From Tetracentron sinense (lineage: Eukaryota; Streptophyta; Magnoliopsida; Trochodendrales; Trochodendraceae): 64,000 bases of DNA. Every line of letters starts with the position of its first letter. Positions within the stretch are counted from its first letter, which is position 1. Location of the stretch: assembly GCA_015143295.1 (NCBI GenBank), contig CM026559.1:17746826-17810825 (forward strand), given 5' to 3'. The notes beneath the pieces were generated by a model. It was not told the origin of the DNA, did not search any database, and worked only from the letters and a program-made list of their open reading frames with translations. A program made the translations under genes and the position numbers. Shown here piece after piece: positions 38,301-50,300 of the stretch.

Positions 38301-41300
38301 CGACTTCTGTGGTGTCCGAAGTGAAATGCATTAGTATTTTAAAAATACTGGACTTCCCGGTAAACTTCCATAAACTTCGACCGAAACAAAAAAAATTGTT
38401 GAGAAAATGTAGAACTTCAATGGAAGTTAACCGAAGTGTATAGAAAATATCTGTAAATTGAAGGACTTCAGACTTTAACTTAAAAGGTTAATGCTAGTTT
38501 CACTCGTATTAAACTTACTTTCTTCATAAGGAAAGACATATGTACCTAGCATTAACCTTATTATAAATATAACTTTAAAAGAGAGTGTGCTAGCATTAAC
38601 CTTATTATAAATTATAATTTTATTATTAGAGTGTGGTTAGCATTAACCTTACTATAAATTATAATTTTATTATTCTAATAATCTTGTTATTAGTATATTA
38701 TGCCCATAATGACTTTTTAGTAATATTAAAAAAATCAAATAATTTCCTAATAGTATTTCATAAATTAAAAATTATTTAAGTACCCATCTTCTCCTCTTTA
38801 CATATTGATTCAGTATTGTAAAAACATTGAACTCATCAACTGTAGAATGAAATAAGTTTAGAAAGTAAATTGAATTTCAATTATTTATCGACTTCAATGT
38901 GCATTCATAAGGTTTTTAGGTTTCCAAAACAATTAACATGGATAATCATTGAAAAATAAAGAGAATACATACCCCTTCACTTGACAAAGAAGATGAAATA
39001 TAGTTTTAAAAAATTGACAATCCAGAGAAATACCAAGAAAAAATTACAGCTCAGACAAGCAAACAATGCATGTCACTTAATATGATTCTCACATTTGAGT
39101 ACTACATGCTTGCATCAGTAATATAATGAATTCTAGATGTGTATTTATGCTTAAGTATTAAATTTCTAAACTTTCATCTTAGATTTCTAATGTTTCCTTA
39201 AAGTTTCCTAAACTTCTTTAATTTTTATATAACTTCCTTGGACTTCCTTAAACTTCCTCAAAACGTTTCAACTTCTTTAGTGACCGAAGTTTATACCGAA
39301 ACCAAAGTTCAATACCTTGTATAAAATTCATGGGAATTTTAGACTAGAAATGAAAAAAGAAAAAGAGTTCCTGGTTGATGTACTTGTTCTCTTACAAATT
39401 AAGTCCAAAATCTGATCTCCTAGTTGTTGCTAGTGTAAAATTATTGCAATTGCATGATATAAATTTAATCGAAGTTCAATAAAAGAGTGGATTAGAATTA
39501 CACACGACTTATATGCATACAGACTCTTTTATGAACAGAATGAAACAGTAATCAGTAAGAGCTAAAGAAGTAGAAATTCACATTATGTGCAAGGAAAATA
39601 AAATCCAAATAAAAATGAAAAGGGTCTCTGTATTTCAATTCAGAATGTTCAATACCTTAGAGATTGATCGATCATATGTCCGGGACCTAAGAGCTTCATA
39701 AAAATCCAAGGCTGCACAACCACAAAGATAAAAATCTGATAGTCCCTCCATACAATTGATCTCCCATTCGTTGGATAGTAAAGAAGGGATTTGAAACCAA
39801 AATACATCAACAATAAACCAAGAGGACGTAGACCAAAAAAACTCAAGAGAACTGAACATACACATCAGATCAGCAACAGTGATACCAAACAACAAGACGT
39901 AGACCAAAAAAACTCAAGAGAACTGAACATACACATCAGATCAGCAACAGTGATACCAAGCAACAATTTATAATACACAATGTATATCCAGATAGTAAAA
40001 GCACGAGTTATTATCCAAGACAATTTGGAAGAAAAGGTATATAGAGAGACCGAGATACACCAGCCATTAAATTATTGTGTAATTGATATAAGAAAATCTT
40101 GAAAAAGAGATGACCATGCTTTTATTTTCCAAAATACTAGGATATTATAATGTGCATTACCAACATGAGTCTGAAATAGGAATCTAGCGGGAAATTCACT
40201 GTAAAGAATCATCACCATAGTTTAAAACATCGACATGTTCCCTAATGTTTCCTACGAAACGCTTTTGTTTCAAAATCTATCCGCGACATCAAAATTATAC
40301 TATTTCCTGATACATTTCATATTGTTTCCTACAAAACTCTTCCTTCTATGGGTACCGACATGAAACCTACCTGCATGGTTTGCAAAATCAACACATATTG
40401 GTAAACTTTGGTGAAAATGTGTCAGCTTCATTATTGATGAACGATTTCCACTTCAAGTATATAGTACATGGTTTCGACATCATGTTTCGGTAATTTCGAT
40501 AATGCTTCTATAATATCGATTGAAACATTACAAAAAATTTATATATATTACATGACTTTGGTCAACATGAACCAAATTCGACTGATTTCAGTTTTTGCTG
40601 AGAAAACTCTTTTTTTTCAAGAGCCCCTGTTTTCCCATTTTCTTCAATCAATTACTACATGGATGGTGTAAGCACCCCATTTTTCCACCACCTACTCCTC
40701 TTCTCTCTTCAAAGCTCCAAGGCATCAACCAAAGTCCAACATCCTCAACCTTCATCCGAACCCAGAACCTGAGAGCGAGCTTGTTTGTACCTGACCTAGT
40801 AGATTAAGGGGGCAGCGCACCTCCTCGTCAGAGGGCTCAGGGGCAGAGCCCCTAGGCCAAATTTTTAGGTGGCTCAAATAGGCAAAACCCACTTCTACTG
40901 AAAAACTAGCATTTCGTTCGAACGAATTTAGGTTCGCTCGAACGAAATGGTTCCTATCAAGTGAGCAATTTAAATGTGTTTCCTAAGAACTTTTTGTTCA
41001 AACCAACTTGGTTTCGTTCGAAAAACCTTATGGTCGTTCGAACAAAATCAGCTTTGATTGAACAAAACAGCTATTGTTTCCTGTCTAAGCAATTGCCTGT
41101 TTTCCCAAATGCTTTTCGTTCAAACGACCCCCAAGTTCGTTCAAACGACTACCGCAAAATTCGTATATTCTCATATCTAAACCCTAATTTGGCCACCCAA
41201 TCGCTTTCTTACACCTCCTTAAACCTCCTAATATACTCCAAACTACCCTAACCCTAAAAAAATCTATAAATACCCAGTCCCCAAGCCCTTAAACCCTAAT

Positions 41301-44300
41301 CTCCCAAATCCTTACACCCCAAACCCTAAATCTCAAATCCTTAGACCATAACCCTAATTCACTTCTTCTCCAACCCAAAAACCCTCCAAATTTTTTGGGA
41401 GAGGAATCCTCCCATTAACCCTAAGCCCTTCCGATCCAAACTCAATCCCAAAGCAAAGGCTTAGAGCTACTCCCTTATTGCAAGGCCACCATCATCCTAG
41501 AGTCGATCACCTTGAAGCTTTGAAGAGCAAAGGAGATGGATAGGTTTTCACCTCACCCTCTCCATGTAGAACCCCAGAATCCGAATTCATAGTGCTATGA
41601 ATAGTGCTTTTCAAGGCCTGAAGCCTTAATGTAATTATGATATTCTGTTTTGAAATGAAATGGGGGTTTTTATTTTTAATGTAAATGTTTTAGGTATTAT
41701 GAATGTGTTAAGATCTTGAGGGGGGTTTTTCTTTTATATTTATGGGAATCAAAACATAATTGGGAAAAGTTCTAAGTTTGAAAAAGAAGGATCTCTAAAC
41801 ATACCCTCAACTTTAGGGAACCTTAGATTTGTCACCGCTGATCGGAATCGAGTGATTCTTGAGCCATTAGAAAGATATTGAAACTCTCTTTAATGTTCAT
41901 GTTTAACACGTTTCAGATTTTGAGTCGAAGTTAAGTCAAACGTCGGTTTTCTAAAGACTGGTCTTGTAACGACCCGGAATTTTAATATAATAAAATTATG
42001 TGTTTATGGGTCCTTAATGAAGGTTAATTAGTTAATTAATTGTTAAATTAATAAGAAGGGGATTTTGCTCAGGGTTGAAGTGCACCGAGGAAATCTCAGT
42101 ATCATTTGGCAAAAATTCGCACACAGTGTGCCGGTCGACTGCCGGGACACACCCCTACCGTATCGGTTCCGTCAAGTATCATTTCGCGGGACCGCGGGGC
42201 CATTATGTGTGATAAAATTGAGAGAAACGGGAAATTTTCATATTTCCAGAAATTAAGTGGGACCCAATATCTGTTGGAGATCCTAATAGAAATCCGTGCG
42301 GTTAGCACTAATGCGTGTCGGTCGGCCGTGGGGACTAATGTCTGTCGTCACGGCAGTTAGTTATCTCAAACGAAAAAGCGACAACGTGTTTTGTGTCCGA
42401 AATCAGAAAATTAGTGGGTTTTGCAATTTTCTTCCGGACTAAAGTGCAGCTGTCAAAACTCAGTATTTTTCCCCGAAATTTTTACAGTAGGTGTCGGACT
42501 GCCCCAAGTTCGGTCACCTAAGGTTTCGTCAAAATCGGATGTCATTAAGTAGGATTACGTAGGCCGTATATGCGAAAAAATACGAAATAATAGTCAAATG
42601 GTCAACCCGTTGACTTGGTCAACGGGGACCATTAATGGAGGTCATGTGCATGGCACATGACCCTTGTATTATAAATAGGGGACAGCCCCTTGCAATCTCA
42701 CGTTTTGCAACAGTAGAAAAGAAAAAAAAAAAATCTGCCACAACAGATTTTAGAGAGAGAAAGTGAGGAGAGAGAAAGGAAGAGAGAGAAAGAGGAGAGA
42801 GAAAGGAAGAGAGAGAAAGGGAAAGGGAGGTCTCCTTGAGGTTTTTCGGCGTCCCCGACGCGTTGGCGGCGTCCGATTTTCTCTCCGGCGTCTCGTTTTG
42901 CGTGTAGAGAGAGAGAAAAAGGTAGAGAGAGAAAGTGGAGAGAGAAAGTTGCATGCGCTCTACCCAGGGTTGATCGTCGTTGGGAACGCGTTGGTGACAT
43001 CCGTTTTTGCCTACGAGGCCTCGAAACGCGTGAAACGGTAAAACCCCTCTCTTTTCTTCTCCTTTTTCCACTTATTTTGCTATATTATTTCATGTGATGT
43101 ATATGCATGTCTTTTGACGTGAATGAAAAAGGGGCGGAACCCTTATATGATGTTGTGATTTTATGTGGTCCCTCAGGGAGCCCAGATCGGGTCCCGAGTA
43201 AATTGTATTGCCACCCTAGGGTGACGAAAAGTTGTTTTGCATGTCTTGTAAGGCTATGGAGACATCCATTAGCTTGAAAACGTTCCCTAACGGGACGGTG
43301 TGTTACCGGAGTTGGTTCACGGGCGCGAGGCCCAAGTATTTCAGTTAATCAAGCGAGGCTTGGGTTAACTGGGGTTAACCTGTGGTTAGAAAATCTAACC
43401 AGGGTTAAGTATAGTCTGTGGTTCCTCTTTGACTAGGTCAGGAGAGACGGTGCCCAGTAAGGCCCGGGGTTCCTCCGTGACTGATAGTCGAGAGATGTCG
43501 GTCTGTTTGTCTAGGTCGTCCGTGGTGCCTCTTGGACTAAGTCAGGAGTGGCGGTGTCCTGCATGGCTCGTGGTTCCTCCGTGACTGGTAGTCAGGAGAT
43601 GTCGGAGTCCTAGGGAGTTTAAAGTGGCTAAACATCAGATAGTGTATAGTCCGGGGTTCCTCTCTGGATGGGTTAGAAGATGTCGGCACCGTGTCTATCG
43701 TGGTCCCTTCTTGGTGGAACGTCAGGAGATGTCGGCATTGGTATAGATGTCGGGGTTCCTCCGTAGACTAGCCAGAAGATGACGGTAGGCAGGTTGGTCG
43801 GGGTTCCTTCATAACTGATACCCAGGGCGATGGCGGCGAATACACGGTAGATGTGGCCAGTCAATTGAATGGAAAAATATGTCCTTATTGGGTGAATGCC
43901 CATGTTGTGTGTGTAAGCTTCGGATACGAAGTGGTCTGAGTTGGTATACTCAGAGTTGGTGTATTTGTTTGAGTTGGTGGACTCATAGTTCGGTATGGAA
44001 TCATCGGATTCCAGGTGAGTTGGGTTGGTATACCCAAGGTTTTGTCATGTTCGGGTGAAAGCCGGAACAGCATGTGTGAGTCTAAATGACTCAATGTATT
44101 ATGGTTATGATTTAGAGACTTTAAGCTAAACATTTGTGGGCTGTGGCCAATTAATAGAGTCTTAGGACTCGAAATGAAACATGATTGATGATTGAATCGA
44201 TAATTTGGTAATATAATACATTCATAACTGAACCTCATAATTGGAAAGTAATGTGAGGTCGGGAACCTCTGTTAGGGTGACGTAACCCTAAGTGACCTTG

Positions 44301-47300
44301 AGTCACAATTTATTATATACTGTTCTATTTTACTGTAACATGCAAATTGAACTGCTTATTATATCATTATTGATGCGTGTTATTATGTGGAAAATAGTTT
44401 AGAAGGATTGTGGTTTTATTGGGCTTCATAGCTCACTGACTTTTTGTGTCAGCAGATCTTGGAGCTGCTGACCAGTAAGTGAAAAGTCTATCTGGACATT
44501 TTGGAAGCTTGTACAAGTTGTACCTAACGTGATAGAGGCGCCTACTTTTGTAAAACAAACTTAATGTAAATAATACAGGCATATGATTTGTATGATGGCT
44601 ATTGTGATGACAGGTATTATTTGCTTTTTGGGAGCATCTGATAAATGTTTAAATTTCCCGCATTTTTGCGGGTAAAGTCTTCCGCTTGCATGATTTGACG
44701 AACGGACACGCGTCTCGGAACTTGATTCCCTAGGCGCGGGTTCGGGGCGTCACAGGTCTGTTGCAATTCATCCTAGGACCAATCAGCTTTAGGGCCACTT
44801 TGGACCATGAATAGAGCAGAATTAGGAGTTGTACATCGAAGCAAAGTTGTTCTCCTTTGAATGAAGAGTCCAATGCAAGTTGAATCGTCAAAATCCGATA
44901 AGCAAGTCAAAAGTTATGGTCGAAACACCAGAGAGAAAAAAATAGGGCACCATCCAGTCGACTAGATTACCCATATAGTCGACTAGATGAGCCCAAAAAC
45001 GCCCAAACCGACTCCAAATGGTCAAAACGACCTATGGGGATATTTTCTTTAGGGTGTTTAAGGGTTTTGGCAACCCTTGGCCTATAAATAAAAGGAGAAT
45101 TCATTGGTTTGGATTTACCAAACCCTAAGCTTAGATTTTTGAGAGAAATTGAAAGAGAAGAAAGGGAAAAAAACTGTGATTCTCTAAGGCTTCTTCCAAG
45201 ATCGAAATTTGAGCTTGATCCATGCTTCCGGAGTATAAGGTTGTTAAATCGTAATCGAATCGTAAAATCATTTTAGGACCGATTTGATTCAAATTGGGAT
45301 TCAAATCGTAAATCATAAGATTCAATCCATTTTTTAAAAAATTACTTAATAAATTAGAAAAATAGAATAATCTATTATCCAAAAGATTTCATTCATATAT
45401 ATTGATAAAAGAAAGTAATGAATATTTCATTGCATACACTATAAAAAACGCGAATGATATAAAATGAAAAAAAAAATCATTAAAGATAAATCAACAAAAA
45501 TAAACTCATATAATCATGTTGTATGAGATCAAGTATCAAAAGACTTGTACAATTAAAAAGACTAATAAAATAAACTATCAAATTTTCCCGAACTCCAACT
45601 CCATCATCTTTCTCATTTTTTCCTTTATTTCTTTTTTTTCCGCCCATGTTTCACAGCAACAGAGAGACAATCCAAATAGGGGTTTTGGCATGCTGTAACA
45701 GGGGGTTTCCTGTTTCTTCTCTCTTCTCAAAAGGCATAAAGTGTAACGACCCGGAATTTTAATATAATAAAATTATGTGTTTATGGGTCCTTAATGGAGG
45801 TTAATTAGTTAATTATTTGTTAAATTAATAAAAAGTGAACTTTGCTCGGGATTGAAGTGCACCGAGGAAATCTCAGTATCGTTTGGCGAAACTCGCACAC
45901 AGTGTGTCGGTCGACTGCCGGGACACACCCCTACCGTATCGGTTCCGTCATGTACCATTTCACGGGACCGCGGGGCCATTATGTGATAAAATTGAGAAAA
46001 ACGAGAATTTTTCATACTTCCAGAAGTTAAGTGGGACCCAATATTTGTTAGAGATCCTAATAGAAATCCGTGCGGTTGGCACTAATGCGTGTCAGTCGGC
46101 CGTAGGGACTAATGTCTGTCGTCTCGGCAGTTAGTTATCTCAAACGAAGAAGCGACAGCGTGTTTTGTGTCCGAAATCAGAAAATTAATGGGTTTTGCAA
46201 TTTTCTTCCAGACTAAAGTGCAACTGTCAAAACTTAGTATTTTTCCCTGAAATTTTTACAGTAGGTGTCGGACTGCCCCAAGTTCGGTCACCTAAAGTTT
46301 CGTCAAAATCGGATGTCATTAAGTAGGATTACGGAGGCCGTATATGCGAGAAAATACGGAATAATAGTCAAATGGTCAACCCGTTGACTTGGTCAACGGG
46401 GACCATTAATGGTGGTCATGTGCATGGCACATGACCCTTGCATTATAAATAGGGGACAGCCCCTTTTAATCTCACGGTTTTGCAACAGTGGGAGATTTCT
46501 ACCACAACAGATTTTAGAGAGAGAGTGAGAGAGAAAGGAAGAGAGAGAAAGAGGAGAGAGAAAGAATAGAGAAGTGGGTCCTTGAGGTTTTTCGACGTCC
46601 CCGACGCATTGGCGGCGTCTGATTTTCTCTCCGGCATCTCGTTTTACGTGTAGAGAGAGAAAAAGGTAGAGAGAGAGTGGAGAGAGAAAGTTGCATGCGC
46701 TCTACCTCGGGGTTGATCGTCGTTGGGAACGCGTTGGTGACATCCGTTTTTGCCTACGAGGCCTCGAAACGCGTGATACAGTAAAACCCCTCTCTTTTCT
46801 TCTCTTTTTCTGCTTATTTTGCTATATTATTTCATGTGATGTATATGCATGTCTTTTGACGTGAATGAAAAAGGGGCGGAGACCCCTATGTGATGTTGCG
46901 ATTGTATGTGGTCTCTCGGGGAGCCCAGATCGGGTCCCGGGTAAATTGTATCGCCACTCTAGGGTGACGAAAAGTTGTTTTGCATGTCTTGTAAGGCTAT
47001 GGAGACATCCATTAGCTTGAAAACGTTCCCTAACGGGACGGTGTGTTACTGGAGTTAGTTCACGGGCGCAAGGCCCAAGTATTTCAGTTAATCAAGCGAG
47101 GCTTGGGTTAACTGGGGTTAACCTGTGATTAGAAAATCTAACCAGGGTTAAGTATAGTCCGTGGTTCCTCTTTGACTAGGTCAGGAGAGACGGTGTCCAG
47201 TATGGCCCGGGGTTCCTCCGTGACTGATAGATGGGAGATGTCGGTCTGTTTGTCTAGGTCGTCCGTGGTGCCTCTTGGACTAGGTCAGGAGTGGCGGTGT

Positions 47301-50300
47301 CCTGCATGGCCCGTGGTTCCTCCGTGACTGATAGGCAGGAGATGTCGGAGTCCTAGGGAGTTTAAAGTGGCTGAACATCAGATAGTGTATAGTCCGGGGT
47401 TCCTCTCTGGGTGGGTTAGAAGATGTCGGCACCGTGTCTATCGGGGTCCCTTCTTGGTGGAACGTCAGGAGATGTCGGCATTGGTATAGATGTCGAGGTT
47501 CCTCCGTAGACTAGCCAGAGGATGACGGTAGGCAGGTTGGTCGGGGTTCCTTCATAACTGATACCCAGGGCGATGGCGGCGAATACACGGTAGATGTGGC
47601 CAGTCAACTAAATGGAAAAGTATGTCCTTATTGGGTGAATGTCCATGTTGTGTGTGTAAGCTTCGGATACGAAGTGGTCTGAGTTGGTATACTCAGGGTT
47701 GATGTATTTGTTTGAGTTGGTAGACTCATGGTTCGGTATGGAATCATCGGATTCCAAGTGAGTTGGGTTGGTATACCCAAGGTTTGGTCATGTTCAGGTG
47801 AAAGCCGGAACAGCGTGTGTGAGTCTAAATGACTCAATGTATTATGGTTATGATTTAGAGACTTTAAGCTAAACATTTGTGGGCTGTGGCCAATTAATAG
47901 AGTCTTAGGACTCGAAATGAAACATGATTGATGATCGAAACGATAATTTGGTAATATAATACATTCATAACTGAACCTCATAATTGGAAAGTAATGTGAG
48001 GTCGGGAACCTCTGTTAGGGTGACGTAACCCTAAGTGACCCTAGGGTCACAATTTATTATATACTGTTCTATTTAACTGTAACATGCAAATTGAACTGCT
48101 TATTAAATCATTATTGATGCGTGTTATTATGTGGAAAATAGTTTAGAAGGATTGTGATTTTATTGAGCTTCATAGCTCACTGACTTTTTGTGTCAGCAGA
48201 TCTCGGAGCTGCTGACCAGTAAGTGGAAAGTCCAATTGGACATTTTGGAAGCTTGTACAAGTTGTACCCGGCGTGATAGAAGCACCTACTTTTGTAAAAC
48301 AAACTTGATGTAAATAATACAGGTATATGGTTTGTATGATGGCTATTGTGATGACAGGTATTATTTGCTTTTTGGGAGCATCTGATAAATGTTTAAATTT
48401 CCCGCATTTTTGCGGGTAAAGTCTTCCGCTTGCATGATTTGACGAACGGACGCGTGTTTCAGAACTTGATTCCCTAGGCACGGGTTCGGGGCGTCACATA
48501 AAGTCCCTTTAGAAAATCAAAAGAATAAAAAAAAAAAAATTTTAGTATTGATCCGCAAAAGGGGTTTCGTGTTCGAATCGTATGAATCGTACAATTTGAA
48601 TCGTAATCTGAATCGCAAATCAAATGAGATTTACCCAATTAAGATTTACACATTCAATTTAAATCGTTTTGCTTAGGATTTGAATCGAATCGTAGGATTT
48701 GAATTGTAAATCGCAAGGATTTAATAACCATGCCAATAATTACTTCCTCGGTGTTCTCAAGCTTGGATTTCACTTCCAAAGTGATTTCTCAAGTTCTGAA
48801 ATCAAAAGGAGAGTTTAGTTTCTTCTTCCACAAGATTTCTCAAGCTTGGATCTTGCCTCCAAAGCTTTTTTTTGCTTCCAAGAGCTTGGATCTCGTTTCC
48901 TCAAGCTTTCTCAAGCGCTAGACCAAAGGGATTTGGCCTTTGTCATGATAGATACACTCTACTAGATTTTAATATCATAACCCTTATTGTAATTCAAGAT
49001 AAAAATCTTTGATTTGTGCTATGAACTAGTATGAAATCCTACTAGTTAATTGGTGTTGTTGCTATGCCTTAAACCAAATAATAAGAGGGTAGATAATTCT
49101 GTTTTTATTATATTTTCTTGATATTATGATTCAAAGAAGAAAAGCATGATAAAAGATATAGATTTTGGGGAAAAGCAAGAATAAAACCATATGTTCTATG
49201 TGATTTGGATAGGCATGACTTAAGTGTATATGGGCTATGGCTATGAATGAAATATGTGATTATTGGCTATATGTTAAGTGCTCTTACAGTACTTCCAATT
49301 GTTTACTATGATATTCACACAATTACTACACTGACACATGTATATGCATGATCAAGATTTGCTAAAGTGTGAGTATACAAAGAAGAAGTAAAGTATAAGA
49401 TGCAATGGAACCAAATGGAAAGTAAAGTGTAAAAGATGAAGAAAAGGGGAAAGTAAAGGCAAGTAAAAGAAGAAAATAACGTAAAGGGGAAAGTAAAGGC
49501 AAGTAAAAGAAGAAGATGATGTAAAGGGGAATGTAAAGGCAAGTAAAAAAGGAAGTAAAGATGTTAAGGTTGATAGTTGGCCCGATCAATTACATTGGGT
49601 TCATGCGTAAAGATGGTAATGTAAAGAGGTAAAGGAACGTAAAGCAAAGATGTAAAGTAAAGAAGATGTTTTCTAGAAAAACATATGCACATGATTGTTT
49701 TTAAAGTACGTTTTATGCGCTCTAATTAAAGTAATGCATGTGTAATGATTAAACTGCGATATATATATGTTGTATTCATGTTGATGACATTACTATCCCG
49801 AACCCATGCCTAGGGAATCATATTCCAAGACGCGAGCCTGTTCGTCATTACCACGCAAGAGGAAGACTTTGCCCGCAAAAATTGTGGGAAATTTAAAACT
49901 CTCTCTAGAATCTCCTTTCTCTCTCTTGTTTCTCTCTCTAGAATGGAAAAACAGTAGCTCCAATGCGGAGTATTCAATACTCAGTCGTACATGTTTATAT
50001 CGGCAGGTCCTTTCGATGTCTATGATCATCCTCAAGAGCCTTGTGTCGAGGAGGAGTATGTTGAGGAGGTGGTTACTCTAGAGGATCTTCAGGAGCAGCA
50101 GAGGGCCTTTTTAGGTGGCCCCATATTGAGTGATGAGAGAGAGGTTCATATGTATTTTGTTGAGTGAAGTTGTTCACTCTTTATTTTGGTTTATGTATAA
50201 ATTTGAAATACAATATATATAAAAGAAACTTTTAGTTCCGCTTCCGCTAGAGTATATCTTGTGTGTTTTACAAGATGGTTTGGTAATGAATTCGCGAGCT

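Larger units (their letters stand above)
8368..39655 (-). other. 31.3-kb intron between activase-like exons G and H
   Basis: The donor is GTATTG after exon G and the acceptor is TTTGTAG before exon H. It is packed with the nested LINE, copia, gypsy, hAT and solo-LTR insertions listed separately. Intact flanking exons and phase show it is still read as an intron. Confidence 0.85.
41965..44754 (+). mobile_element. Solo LTR, family A, copy 2
   Basis: It begins TGTAACGACCCGG and ends GGGGCGTCACA. The exact 5-bp duplication GGTCT lies at 41960-41964 and 44755-44759. It is close to 45742-48498 along its whole length. The presence of its own duplication shows a separate insertion followed by LTR-LTR recombination. 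Confidence 0.95.
45234..48733. mobile_element. AATCG-rich TIR element holding a solo LTR
   Basis: The ends GGTTGTTAAATCGTAATCG and, inverted, GGTTATTAAATCC enclose AT-rich DNA with many AATCGTA motifs. The two halves (45234-45741 and 48499-48733) are separated by solo LTR copy 3. The target duplication of this element is not resolved. Confidence 0.5.

Noticed and set aside
39635..39907. The full 90-residue frame around exon G as a gene
   Set aside because: Only 39656-39711 matches the family. The rest reads through the GTGCAG acceptor and GTATTG donor into intron.
40913..41150. TTCGTTCGAACGAA palindromes as heat-shock elements
   Set aside because: The TTC and GAA blocks are directly adjacent rather than spaced by two bases, and the motifs occur only in LTR-like blocks.
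41965..48498. A2 and A3 as the two LTRs of one complete element
   Set aside because: Each has its own exact duplication (GGTCT and TAAAG), and the 1 kb between them is LTR B and AATCG-element sequence with no primer site, gag or pol.
49315..49589. Overlapping hydrophobic frames that resemble membrane proteins
   Set aside because: They are the complement of a GTAAAG/GGAAAG purine array in LTR B2.
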